NCBI GenBank assembly: GCA_022495005.1
Contig: JAGYXB010001569.1
Coordinates: forward strand, 248,001 to 312,000
Reading direction: 5' to 3'
Source of the DNA: Rhyacophila brunnea
Lineage: Eukaryota; Arthropoda; Insecta; Trichoptera; Rhyacophilidae
Length of the DNA stretch: 64,000 bases
Positions 50,941 through 62,331 of the stretch are shown here, one piece after another; the first letter of the stretch is position 1; each line of letters starts with the position of its first letter. The notes beneath the pieces were generated by a model. That model worked only from the letters and a program-made list of their open reading frames with translations, had not been told where the DNA came from and made no database searches. Made by a program: the position numbers and the translations under genes.

Positions 50941-51535
50941 GTCAATTACATTGAGCTTCTTTACGAGCTGTTTGTTGGCGAATTTAAAAGCGGGCGATTC
51001 AGCTACTGCGATTTGACGATTACACACAAAACTTTCCATTCGCTGAGAAGCCACAAGCCAGCGACTATTTTGACAGAACGTAGTTCGTTTTTTTTACCGG
51101 GATGTTGCTACTGCGCTTTACTGCGCAGACGCAGTAGGCCCACACGCCGGCGTGTAGCGTGTAAAGTTGACCGGCTTTCAAATTTTCTCGCTAGAGTGTT
51201 TACAACCTGCTTATCAGCTTGTTCGATGATTACACTGGGCGACTTTACAGGCAGATTGTAAATTCGCCAATAAACAGCTCGTAAAGAATCTCAATGTAAT
51301 TGACGCTTAAGTTTCGATGACATCGAGCGAGTTTAAAAGCCGGTGAATTTACTATCTGCTAGTAAACTCGCCCAGTGTCAGCATCTAACTAGCTAACAAG
51401 CAGATTGTAAACAATCTACGAGAAAAGTTGAAAGCCGGGCAACTTTATTCGCTCTTCGCTGGCGTGTGGGCCGATCTGCGTCTGCGCAGTAGAGCGATAG
51501 TGGCGAACCTGCGGGTAAAAAACGAACTACTCAAT
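50941..51535. repeat. Two interlocked foldbacks
   Basis: Arm pair 1: 50941-50985 with 51260-51304, about 45 bp, starting GTCAATTACATTGAGCTTCT. Arm pair 2: 51082-51152 with 51459-51530, about 70 bp, including TACTGCGCAGACGCAG and GGCCCACACGCC. The pairs overlap, giving an A-B-A'-B' order. GC-richer than its surroundings. No protein. Confidence 0.75.
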
Positions 51536-52126
51536 ACGTCCTGTCAAATATTAACAAAAATGACGTTTAAGATACATAACGTATATCCTATGTACCCTTT
51601 CAATATGGGTCTGGCGTAAATCCCAATGAACTTTTATTTACATTTCCGTCTCCGCAAATTAAAGAAACAACATGGTTTCAACTCGCTAGTTTGTTGGTTT
51701 CTGAGCGAGTGAAAAGTTTTGTGTGTCATCATCATTATCGCACTAGCTGACTCGTCCGCTTGTAAGCTCGCCGACTAGCAGCTTGTAAACTCGCTCAATT
51801 TCATCGAGCCTTTACTCTGCATACTATTTTACCGATATCCAATATAGTCTCGAATACATACCTTACGTCCAGATAATGCTACCGGTGATATCAGGCAACC
51901 TGTCGTACTCACAAGTTGTTACGTTGTTTATTGATTTAATGGACTCGTAGATCGAAAAGCTCACGCCGATTGTCTGCCTCGATTATGAAATGTCATTTTG
52001 GATCGTCCGAGCTATAATTATCTCTATATCTAACGCTGTTTATAGTGGGATCTCATTTTTTTTTGGATTTTCGATAAAATAGGAGACATGCGATGCGTGT
52101 GCTATGTTCAATAATTCAGCGCATCT
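51536..52126. other. Intergenic, motifs of the foldback region persist
   Basis: 51690-51810 repeats AGCTTGTAAACTCGC-like phrases seen at 51340-51420. No gene. Confidence 0.4.
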
Positions 52127-52422
52127 ATTCTATAATATACAAGACGGCTATAGGCAGCTATCGAGGGTAGTTTATCATTTTTTGTATCAAAGTATTAGCA
52201 CTTATTGTAATAAGTTAGCCGTCTCAGTCAAAACTGTCTATCTCGCTCTAAAATCTAACACACACAAGAGAGGTGCTGTTAAAACATAGCACTTATTGTA
52301 ACAATTACCACTAACTTATTGTAATTGTTACAATAAGTGCTAATAGGTACTTCGAGACAAAAAATGAAAAACAAGCCTCGATAACTGCCGATAGCGGCCT
52401 ACAGTAGTCTCGTGTATAGAAT
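52127..52422. mobile_element. MITE with ATTCTATA ends and a perfect internal hairpin (copy 1)
   Basis: About 296 bp. Outer arms pair (CTATCGAGG with CCTCGATAA; ATTCTATA ends). Inside, AGCACTTATTGTAACAATTA and its exact complement form a 21-bp stem with a 12-base loop at 52290-52342. Related copy at 53945-54232. Confidence 0.75.
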
Positions 52423-53159
52423 AAATGCTCTGATTTGATTGGTCTATACATAAACTATGTCCTCCTGACCAGATCATAGTGCTTGCGATGTCATTTGTCA
52501 CAAAGGTGTACTCTTGTATTATGTAAATTAAAGATTGGATTTTTTTATCCAACCAATCGGATGCATTTGGAATCAAGTAGACTGACTGCAGTGCTGTATG
52601 TAGGAGCCCAGCCGTCAATTGAAACGTGTGGCACGGAGACTGAAACAGTTTGAGGGCCGCCTATGCCTTGCGTCGAGACTCGCGCCCGTTTAAAAGTTTA
52701 CCAGTTAAATTTTAAATTCTGACAAAATGCGTTGACGTGTCCGGGCGTTTGAGAAAAACAAATATTTTGAAATACCTAAGTTAATTGATTCAGTGTTAAA
52801 TAAACTATTATTTTATACGTACGGATAAATCAAATATCATATTGCAATCATGTCTCGTGAATGTGAAAATATGTTTGCCGTGTTCTTCTTTGGATTATTA
52901 AGCCTCTCGTTTCTAGCCGAGGATGTTAACAGCCTAACAGGTAGATAAATCGTTTTAAATACAATGTTATCGACTGAAGGTCCTTCCGTGGTGATAGTAT
53001 GGCAGAACATGGCGTGAATCATTTACATTCATTAAAATAATGACCATGATCATTGATCAGTGATGATCATAACCAGAGCAGAAAAAAATCCATTTAATTT
53101 ATAATAGTGTGCAATAGAGAGATTGATAAATATAACTTTAGTTCGATAAAAGCCCTATT
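52423..53159. other. Intergenic, no gene
   Basis: No coding or repeat feature recognised; a GATCATGATCATTGATCA-like palindromic patch lies at about 53045-53070. Confidence 0.4.
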
Positions 53160-53535
53160 TCATGGCCCCCACATTCAGAAGCGGGTCCACAGATAAGGAT
53201 CTTTGGCCGTCCCCCTACCCATCGCCAGGCTTAAATACAGAGGGATGCTCTACATAAACGTTTTATTAATGGTGTTTCAGGTCATATTAATGGTATTAGT
53301 TGTATTTTTGTATTGTTGAATAAATTCAGTTGAATTATGGAGTTATCAATTATTATCAACATACAATAATCCAAAATTGATATTTAAACTATATATTTAA
53401 ATGTTAATACTCGACTTTATTCCCACTAGGTAAAATTTGTGATGAATGTTTATCTCAGTTATCAGGACGACCCGTCACGCCAGCCCCCCAGGCTAGAGGC
53501 CTGTCAGCCCTCCCCCCCCTTGTAGGAGCCATACC
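53160..53535. repeat. TIR element with GC-rich ends (copy 2)
   Basis: Diverged relative of 6795-7172: CATGGCCCCCACATTCAGAA at the left, CCCCCCAGGCTAGAGGCCTG near the right. Confidence 0.6.
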
Positions 53536-53597
53536 CTATTTTCATTAATGTCTGGAGATTATAACACAAGAATTCAAATGAAGAGATGAATACATCG

Positions 53598-53845
53598 TCA
53601 CTGTTCTGGCAGAAGACAGTAATTCGAAAAAATGACATATTGAGTTAGTTATACCAAAATATTCCTTATTTCAAACTTTACCGTCTGGAAACCTTCTTAA
53701 TAAATAAACAGTCTTTATTTTAAAGTCATCCTTTTTACGATTACTTAATAAACTCACATGATAGACCATTTCAAACATTTTAATAACTTCAAAGTAAAAT
53801 TACTCAAAACTAGTATTCTCCAGTTACTGTGTTCTGCCAGAACAT
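53598..53845. repeat. MITE, CTGTTCTGGCAG ends (copy 2)
   Basis: Close relative of 7222-7487, same orientation, sharing ATTCCTTATTTCAAACTTTA and CCGTCTGGAAACCTTCTT. Confidence 0.75.
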
Positions 53846-53944
53846 AATAAACCGACTTCAAAGTGAAATAATACGTATGCAATTATTAATAATTCTCTAT
53901 GTCTAGCTCTAGGTGAATGTCACTTCCACTGACCTGTGGATCTA

Positions 53945-54232
53945 TTCTATATTCTTATCGACCGCTAAAGTGATAAAGTGATAAATATTATCAAACTTAG
54001 GGTAGGTTTTTATCAAAGTATTAGCACTTATTGTAACAATTACAATAAGTTGGTTGTAATTGTTGCAATAAGTGCTATATTTTAACAGCACCTCTCTTGG
54101 CTGTGATAAAATTTAGAGCGAGATAGACAGTTTCGACTGTTTAGACGTCTAACTTAATGTAACAATTATAATATCTCAATATTAAATACACTTTATCACT
54201 TTAGCGGTCGATAGTAGCCTTATGTATAGAAT
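53945..54232. mobile_element. MITE with ATTCTATA ends (copy 2)
   Basis: Outer arms TATTCTTATCGACCGCTAAA and its complement near 54200; the internal AGCACTTATTGTAACAATTA hairpin is present with one mismatch. Confidence 0.7.
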
Positions 54233-54416
54233 AAACCCGCTGGTCAGTATCTTTGTATCCTGATTCCTGTAGTCAGGCATTCTTTCAACATTAACCGTAT
54301 ACATAGTACCAATTGTGTTTTGAATAATATACAAAGACAAATATTGCAAATTTTTCGTGTTTAATACAGTTTTTGACTTGAAAATATAGTTTTGTCAGCT
54401 GTATTATATTTGTATG

Positions 54417-54801
54417 CAGTGACGTCCTGTGGGGGTAGGCAGATTGAGCGTCGCTTGGGGGAGGCAGTTACTCGAAGGGCGGCAAATCTCGGAGAATCTT
54501 GGTATTCATTTGGTATATATACAAATAATAGCTACCTACCTAAAGTTAGTAATAATGAAAAAACCGTCCCATTAAAAAAATCAGCTCACTGGTTGGGAAC
54601 AAAATATATTAATTAACATACAAGGTTCAACATAACTTATTTTTTTTGTCGGGTTCGCGATGTCTAGTTTACTTCTGTTGACTTTCGACGTCCATGGTGA
54701 CCAGAAACGATACGTGTACGGATGATAAAAAATACTTTATAAAAAATGGGGCGGCATTTCGGCGCTGCCCAGGAGCGGCATTTTGTCTAGGGACATCACT
54801 G
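54417..54801. mobile_element. hAT-like MITE with 8-bp target duplication
   Basis: 385 bp. Ends CAGTGACGTCCTGTGGG and, in complement, CAGTGATGTCCCTAGAC. Exact flanks TTTGTATG at 54409-54416 and 54802-54809. GC-rich near both ends (GGGGGAGGCAG; GGCGGCATTTCGGCGCTG). No coding potential. Confidence 0.9.
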
Positions 54802-55129
54802 TTTGTATGAACAATTTTATTACAAACAAGAGGTCGTTTATATGATAATATAGGTAATACAATATTAATATACATACCTACAGATATACACTAGAGATCA
54901 AACCGGTACCGTATGAAATTAAATCAAATTATAAAAAATATATTTTATGTATACCTAAATACCAGTGTCTTCAATTAATTATTCTAAATAGCAGTTTATA
55001 ATATGCTCATGACTTATGCAGCAATATGCTTTTGACTTTAAATAGGTAGGTAACTACCAAATCTAAATATTTTGTTCACGAAAACATTTTAATATATCAT
55101 GTGATTGCATGAAATGATAACTGCGCATA

Positions 55130-55845
55130 ACTCTTGCCCCACGTAAGTCAAAATGGAGCTTTTATGGTATTTTCAGAGCATAAGCCTGGACATTCCTTAA
55201 ACGTTGTAGATTTTAAGCATTTGACGACTGCATAAAGTATTTTTATTACATAAAATAGTATTCTTTTAAACCTCTCGATCTAATGTTTTATAATATAGTC
55301 ATATTTCAGTACATCCGTGTGCAGTGGTGTTAAGATTTTTTAGATTTATTAATTTTTAAAAGCATTTATAAAACCATTAGTAAAATTGTTGTTATCATTA
55401 TATTATACAGTGAAATATTTACGATAAAAATTATATTTATAATCACTGTGGTCCCAAATTTGACAAGAATTAGGCATTTTATTATTCAAAAAATGGGCAC
55501 GATTAACACATATCAAGATAATTCTAAAGATACTGATTATAAGCTATGTCTTTGACCATTGAAATGTAATAAAACATCCTACGAATAATGATTGTTTTAT
55601 AATAATTATTGACCTAAGAATTAGGTCGTATTTTTTTTTGAAATACGCCATTTCTATTGGCATTTCATTATGTAATAAAAATACTTTATGCTGTCATCAA
55701 ATGTTTAAAATAAATATAAAGGATAATAAGTCTTCAAAATTATATAAATATATTATTTACAAGTTTAAGGAATGTCCAGGCTTATGCTCTGAAAATACCA
55801 TAAAAGCTCCATTTTGACCTACGTGGCGCATGTGGGCATGCGCAC
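55130..55845. mobile_element. TTAA-MITE family G (copy 2), long foldback
   Basis: Arms of about 170 bp: AAGTCAAAATGGAGCTTTTA at the left and its complement at about 55795-55820. The core matches 37560-38080 and 63470-63760 (TGCAGTGGTGTTAAGATTTT). The outer ends have changed, so its target site cannot be read. Confidence 0.75.
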
Positions 55846-56109
55846 CTGAAATATCAAACGGATTTAGGCAAAGTATTACTATTAGATACCTTCAGCCAGG
55901 CCCGGATTTCATATAATAATTTAATAATTGTAATAATTCAAATCAGATTTTATGACAATCTAATCATTTATATAGTTCTAGAGCCCCCGGGCCAATAAAT
56001 TAATCGATGAGTGGATCCGTCTTAACAGATTGTCACCTGGCTCGGACAATTGGGTTGATTGGGGCCAATCGATCAGTCCCTGTCGTCAGTGGGTACACAT
56101 GACATGATC

Positions 56110-56905
56110 CAATGGCGAAGTGTGGAGGTAGGCTGTTAAGATCCAACATAAATAGTGCACAATAAACTTTGTCAGTCAATCGTATTTGTTTTTATTGAAC
56201 TAAGACTATAATGTGTCGATAGTGTTTGTTAGTTTTTAAAATTCAATTAAACCCTGCCTAATTCAAGCCATAGTAGATAATAGTCAAAAAATATTAATGT
56301 AAGTATCTATAAAATATCTAAAATTATGCCATTAAAGTTTAAACCATACATCATTTTAAATAAGTAATATGTTATTAGTTTGGTTTAACGGCCCACATGC
56401 TCAGCGTAGGTCAAAATGGAGCTTTTATGGTATTTTCAGAGCATAACCCTTGACATTCCTTAAACTTCCTTAAAAAGACTACAATTAACAGAGAGTGTTG
56501 GTTAGTTTTTAAAAATCAATTAAACCTTACCTAAACCAAACCATAATAGTTTTTGTATGTTATAGGCGAACCGACAAATATAGTGCACACTTTTTCAGTT
56601 ATATTTACTTATTTGTTTTCGTTGGATTAAGAATACATGCCTATTACAAATGGTGTTGGTTAGTTTTTTTCAAATTCATCAAACCCAACCATAATCGATA
56701 AAATATCTAAAAGTATGTATGATTTAATCATTTATGGCTATTTTATTATGGCTTAGTTTAATTGGTTTTTAAAAACTAACCAACACAATCTACAATGTGT
56801 AGTATTAGTTCAATGAAAACAAATACGTAGGTAGGTATAACTGATAAAGTTTAGTGTGCACTAGTTACGTCGAATCTTGACAGCCTACCTCCACCCTTCG
56901 CCACC
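56110..56905. mobile_element. hAT-like MITE related to 3932-4454, with nested insertion
   Basis: Ends CAATGGCGAAGTGTGGAGGT and, in complement, CGGTGGCGAAGGGTGGAGGT. A fragment of family G (TTTAACGGCCCACATGCTCA ... CTTGACATTCCTTAAAC) is nested at 56385-56480. The flanking 8-mers do not match cleanly. Confidence 0.75.
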
Positions 56906-57235
56906 GCATGTTATACATGGCTTCATACTTACCTAAGCGATACTTCAATCATAATGTTATTGACCGAATATCATACTTATCCATAACTGTTTTGAAAACG
57001 ATTAGGCACAAAAACTGCAAGAATGATGCAATTAGTTACGGGCCACGACACGTCTCCAGATCTGTGAAGATCTGCGAATCAGCGATCGTCAACAAGTTAA
57101 CGGAAGAATATTTTATTTTACCAATCATTGTAATATATTTTTCAAGTGAGAAATTCACTGGTATGAACGTTTTTATCAAAAAAACTCAGAAATAATGGGA
57201 ACTGAAATACGGGTAAGGAGTAGCAGGGGTAACCG

Positions 57236-57426
57236 GACAAAACAGAACGGCGACAAAACAGAACAGTGACAAAACAGAACAGTGACAAAACAGAACAGCC
57301 AGAGGAAAAATAAAACATTAATTTTTGTGGAATTTCGTGGATGATTTCACTTAAAAAGTTTTTAATTAATAAATAGAGTCCACAAAAATGAATATTTTAT
57401 TTTTCCCCTGGCTGTTCTGTTTTGTC
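57236..57426. repeat. Four 16-bp tandem units inside a foldback
   Basis: GACAAAACAGAACAGT-like units at 57236, 57252, 57268 and 57284. The last unit and following DNA (CAGCCAGAGGAAAAATAAAA) are inverted at 57375-57426, ending GGCTGTTCTGTTTTGTC. No protein. Confidence 0.85.
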
Positions 57427-57431
57427 GTGAA

Positions 57432-58120
57432 ACCGTCCTACGAAAATGAAACACGCATAATGAACGTGCAACAGTGTGTGTAATACACCAATATTAAACG
57501 AGCGTCAATGCATAAACCGAGAGCAGTTGTCAGTATTCGACGTATGACGTGTTATTGACACGTGTTTAAGTTTATTCCTTAATCGAGATCGGTTAACTGC
57601 TACTTTTTATCCGATAGGTATTTCAGTTCCCATTATTTCTGACTTCCCTGCTACCTACCATACATACTTAATATTTACTTTTTTAAATTAATATAAAATC
57701 AGTTTCTACAGAATGTAAATAATTTGAGACACTGAGAAATATAGATATAACCAATAGAAAAATCTTTTTTGAAAAATTATAACACCCACCAAGTTCGAAC
57801 CTGCGTCTCTCGGGATTCGTGCCCACGTGCATTGACTACTGTGTTATTATAGGAATCTCTATCCCGGATTATTCCTTACTCGAGATCGGTTACCTGCTAC
57901 TCCTTACCCGTTAGGTATTTCAGTTACCATTATTTCTGAGTTCCCTGTTTCTATCGCTTTGGTTATTAGTTTGACAGTACATATTATTATAATAATAACA
58001 TAAATATAGGTAAAATGCTATATTATAACACTGTTGAGTCGGTCCAAAATGCAAGCCTTGCTGTTGGCGTATTACACACACTATTGCACGTGCATTATGC
58101 GTGTTTCTTTTTCGTAGGAC
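57432..58120. repeat. Large foldback containing the S2 repeat (copy 2)
   Basis: Outer arms CCTACGAAAATGAAACACGC (57432) and its complement near 58100-58120. Inside, 57475-57870 is an inverted copy of 46700-47055, including the B box (complement of GGTTCGAACTT-like text at 57789). The right half continues as in 63160-63440. Also serves as a paralogous empty site for the insertion at 63443. Confidence 0.7.
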
Positions 58121-58455
58121 ACTCAACATTCAAAACCCTGCATATTGTCTATCGGAATTCTATTTATTATCTGTTCTGTGGTTTTTAATTATGATTCCAT
58201 GACAAGTGACTGTATGACATGATTGTCAATACACGCGCTTTCCCTTGTAGCTCTAGGGGTGATTTCTAAATCGAAACTTATTGGCAAATTTTAATTAAGT
58301 AGGTGTAGTAGTAAATAACCCAAAGGTCACCCGAAAATATCACGAATCATCGTCATAATAATATATCATATGAAGCTCATTGCATTAGTTTCGATAAAAT
58401 TATATAAATATAATATATAATTAATATATAAAGATATAATTTAAAATTTTGTAAA
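58121..58455. other. Intergenic; repeat T then unassigned DNA
   Basis: 58105-58185 is repeat T. The remainder to 58455 is AT-rich with nothing recognised. Confidence 0.5.
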
Positions 58456-58985
58456 TGTTCTTTCGTCTCGGGAGTATAGTGGTGTATCCATGTTTCATCT
58501 ACAGTCACAAAGCGACGAAAAAATTCATCCGGATTGCGTTGCATGAGCGACAACAGGGCTTTAGAGGCCACCACCCTATTGCGTTTATTGTCGACTGTGA
58601 GCAAACGCGGCACCCATCTTGCAGAAACTTTTTCATGCCCAATTTGTCATGTAAAATAGAAATGACGCTACCTTTTGAGATCCCTGTAACCTCAATTATC
58701 TCACTCAGCTTTAATCTTCGGTCACTTAACACCATATCGTGGATTTTATTGATCATTTCTGGTGTAGTCACCTCTACAGGACGTCCTGAGCGTGGTTCAT
58801 CCTTTGTTGATGTACGACCACGTTTAAATTCATTTAACCAGTTATAAATAGTTGCAAGTGAAGGAGCAGATATGCCGTGAACTAAATCCAACTCATTTTT
58901 ATTTCCTTTGCTGTTAACCCTTTTATATTAAAATGTTTAATAGCAGCTCTAAACTCAATTTTCTCCATTTTCCATTTTTCCATTT
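58456..58985 (-). pseudogene. mariner transposase, truncated and frameshifted
   Basis: Keeps the HTH region (HGISAPSLATIYNWLNEFKR) and, unlike copy 1, an in-frame first catalytic Asp (FVTVDETWIHHYTPETKE). A frameshift lies near 58628, where copy 1 is in frame (LGMKKISAR there, LGMKKFLQD here). The second and third Asp are absent through truncation. Confidence 0.88.
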
Positions 58986-59157
58986 TCCACAAGCAATTTT
59001 TTTTTTTAAATGTACGAGAAACACACAACAACCCGACCAATCTGATTGAAACTTCGCAGCTTACTGAATCGGTAGTGCCGCTGCATGAAAACAAACCGCT
59101 TACAGTACTAGTCACGCCACCTGTTGGCTTTTCTAAGGACTTATTGACCCACCCTCG
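58456..59157 (-). mobile_element. mariner element, copy 2, 3'-truncated
   Basis: Right end TTATTGACCCACCCTCG with TA at 59158-59159, as in copy 1. The left side stops abruptly at about 58456 within the catalytic domain, next to a TATA-rich tract. 702 bp remain of about 1300. Confidence 0.92.
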
Positions 59158-59230
59158 TACATACTTAATAATGAAGAATATTTCTGTAAAGCATGAAAAA
59201 GACTTATTGGAAGGTTTTAAAAAGGCATTT

Positions 59231-59865
59231 AGGGATTGCAATACCGAATGAAAATGTCAATTCCGGTTTTTCTGTATTTATTATTGAATACCGGTATTTC
59301 TTGAACATAAAAAAAATTGAAGTACTTAGGTGCTTGTCAATAAATATAGCTATTAAAATCTTTTAAAAATATTATTTTATAGCAAAAACCTACATACCTA
59401 CATTTATTATGTAGACATTTAAAAATATATATTTATCATAATTGTAGAACTAGTGATTTTTTATAAATAATTTGAATATATTGATAATTTTAAGTAAAGC
59501 CCTCAAAAGTTCATCAAGTGCAAATAAGTCCGGATGCAGGAAAGCTTCTTAAATTCAACGCTTGTACAGTCATCAATAATTATAGAATAATTGAACATTT
59601 TTGTTACGGATGTTTTCTATTTCGAAATAATATTATGATAATTCATCGCTACAATTACTCATGTAAATATATTTGATGAAATTTGTTTTTATTATTTTTT
59701 CACTTCTGTTGGATTCACTCAATATATTTGCATTTTAGCAGCACATAACTTATAATTCATATTCAAAAACGTAAACCAGTGTGCTTTCTTAATACCGAAA
59801 ATTCCGGTATTTCGGTATTGATAAATACTGGAATACCAGTTTTGAAATACCGGTATTGCAATCCC
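59231..59865. mobile_element. TA-flanked element with GGGATTGCAATACCG ends
   Basis: 635 bp. Ends GGGATTGCAATACCG and, in complement, GGGATTGCAATACCGG, between TA at 59229-59230 and 59866-59867. Near both ends GGTATT and CCGGTATTTC motifs recur many times. No coding potential. Confidence 0.7.
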
Positions 59866-59937
59866 TAATTCTGGTGACTTCATTAAATTATTAATTATAG
59901 AAATATTACTTTTACACACCCAGACATTTCCCGCCCA

Positions 59938-60170
59938 TGACGCCAGCGATGGCCGAGAGGCTTAAGCGTCTGTTTATAATATAGTCGGTTCCGGGTTCAA
60001 ATCCTGGGTCTGGCAAATTCACATATCCTTTTTCAATTTGTGTTTCTAATAGGGTGAGCAAGTGGCTAACATCCATGTCTAGTAAAAACCAAACCTGTTA
60101 ATACAAACCTTCACTTTGTGGAGGCCCATATGATACTATTAGTATCGGACATTGTCAAAGTAAAAAAGAA
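59938..60170 (+). repeat. tRNA-derived SINE, family S1 (copy 4)
   Basis: Best A box of the family: GCGATGGCCGAGAGGCTTAA GCG (Ser/Leu-type), then B box GGTTCAAATCC, CTGGGTCTGGCAAATTCACA, and GTGGAGGCCCATATGATAC. Diverged tail AAGTAAAAAAGAAG. Confidence 0.85.
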
Positions 60171-60328
60171 GACATTTTCCTTGGCAGTGGTAAAAAATTA
60201 TGATGAAATTCAGTAGGTACATACCAATTTTGTATGGGGAATTTTGAGACACATTCCTGACAATTATTAATAAGAATTTATATATTTTGTTCGTACATCC
60301 TAGTGTAAGCTTTCCATCTAGTATGATA

Positions 60329-60567
60329 CAGCGCTCGAAATGGAAAAGTTTACGAACCGGAGCGCTCGACAGTTTTCTAAAGATATTTACATAGTTATCA
60401 AATTTTATGTGTATTTCATAAAAATAAGTGTGTTAGATTTTCTATTATATGACATATGTAGCTCAGACGGTCAAATTATTTTTTCCACGAGACGGAGCGA
60501 TAACTTTACCGATTTCACGAACAGGAACGGCGCTCCGGTGCGCTCGTGCGGTCCATTTCGAGCCCTG
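60329..60567. mobile_element. hAT-like MITE with 8-bp target duplication
   Basis: 239 bp. Ends CAGCGCTCGAAATGGAAAAG and, in complement, CAGGGCTCGAAATGGACCGC; exact flanks GTATGATA at 60321-60328 and 60568-60575. GC-rich ends (GGAGCGCTC). Overlapping short frames are not genes. Confidence 0.92.
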
Positions 60568-60892
60568 GTATGATATAAGTTGTAGCATTTTTTTGATAAA
60601 TTCTGAATTGAAAATGAGTAAAGATTTAGTTGTCACTGATGCAATGAGAAGAGAGAAGTCCACATTTACGATGATTACGATGTCTTTAACATTGTTTACT
60701 TACATTTAAAACGTTTCTAAATATTGATTTTACTTGTCCTGAGATACCGCCATCTTTAGATTAATAAAGCCTGAGCATAACTTTTTGCACAAGCAACGAG
60801 TGGTCCACTGCCATACTATTTATTGATAAAAAAAACTTGCAAGCAGAGTCTGGTATTCTATAATGACTGAAGAGTATAAAAATAAGGTATTA

Positions 60893-61546
60893 GAGCGGAA
60901 TGCAGAAACATTTGTCATAACTAAAATTTCCTTAGCAGAAAACACTATGCAGAAACACTGTCCTTAGTTAAGATCATTTCTATTCAAAATAATACCATAT
61001 TTAAAAATTCTTGTTAGGTAAATTAGGTAAATTATTTTATAATTGTTAAACGATGACAAAAATATGACAACTGCATTTTATAAATGCAATAACTATAAAT
61101 ACATATTAATATTTAATTATAATACTCTTATGTTTCCATTATAAGTCATTATACGTGATTCCACAGGCACCACAAGATTTTTTTTTAACATGGTAACACT
61201 AGCGTCAAGTGTCATTTTTCATCTGGTATTTTGTATTTCTGCGGGCTGGCGTATAAAAATAAAATAATATTCTGCAAGTACATGCCAAACGAATTAACAC
61301 TATCAATATCCACATTGAGATACATTGTTAAATGAATTTGAGTGTATGGACTGTGTTATAGACATGCGAAATTATTTTGACAGCACCTGTCAGTGGTAAA
61401 TGGTAATACAGAAGGGGGCGTGTTCATAACAAAAGTAGTCTATGGTTAAGGATTCCTCAACTCTATACTCAGGATTGTCTATAGTTAAGTCATGCTTTTC
61501 GGCGACTTATCCTTAGGAACGAAATCTTAGATTGTGCATTCCGCTC
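60893..61546. mobile_element. PIF/Harbinger-like MITE (TTA duplication)
   Basis: 654 bp. Ends GAGCGGAATGCAGAAAC and, in complement, GAGCGGAATGCACAATC, flanked by TTA at 60890-60892 and 61547-61549. A 3-bp TTA duplication suits PIF/Harbinger. No transposase. Confidence 0.7.
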
Positions 61547-61549
61547 TTA

Positions 61550-62089
61550 GTTATTGTCGTTTAGAATCGACTGTCACATTGACAAACATCCTAGTGTATT
61601 ATGATATTATTATACACAGGAGAAGTTTACTTACGTTGATCGTCACTTCCAATTATTAATAACATATAACCACTAAATCAGATGAACTCCAAGGTCTCCA
61701 ACTCCTCTTCAGTCGGCAATGTCTAGATAATAGCTATAGCAGAGATATCTATTAGACACTTTTCACTTTATTTTGGTTTTTTGAAAGAAAAAAAGAAATT
61801 TTGTCGTAATCTTTTGATTATTTTATTGATAGATGTTGTGTATACATCGAGATTTATCGATAGTAAAATATTATCCAACACATGACATACGTATAATATT
61901 AAAAATAATGGTTGTTCACCGCTGAAATATAATAATACTTTCCTGTTATTTTTTGCTAGAAATATAATTTTTCTGTACACAATCTCTTACTGTAAAAATA
62001 CGCGCAAATAATTGAGGAAAAAGACATTATCTTATTATGTAACGATGTCAACCAAAAAACATTATTTCAACCGGTTTTCGACATTTCTA
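61550..62089. other. Intergenic, no gene
   Basis: AT-rich, nothing recognised. Confidence 0.5.
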
Positions 62090-62185
62090 ACCACAGAACA
62101 GATAATAAATAGAATTCCGATAGGCTATATACAAATACAGTAAATTTTGACGTATGGTTTTGAATGTGTGAGTGTCAGGGAACTC
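62090..62185. repeat. Short dispersed repeat T (inverted copy)
   Basis: CCACAGAACAGATAATAAAT, AGAATTCCGATAGGCTATAT and GGTTTTGAATGTGTGAGTGT: inverted relative of 47455-47566. Confidence 0.65.
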
Positions 62186-62331
62186 AGTGAGGTTGGTGAG
62201 TATCGGTATCTCTTCTAAACAGTCAATATCAAAGCTCCGAAACCATACTATCATCATCATTTCAGTCGCTATCACTCCACTGCTAGGGTCAGGATTTGAT
62301 TGAGATATGAACTTTAAGGGGATACCTACAT

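Noticed and set aside
60340..60709. Small plus-strand genes at 60340-60709
   Set aside because: The frames start inside or cross a hAT-like MITE with an exact target duplication; translations have no recognisable features.
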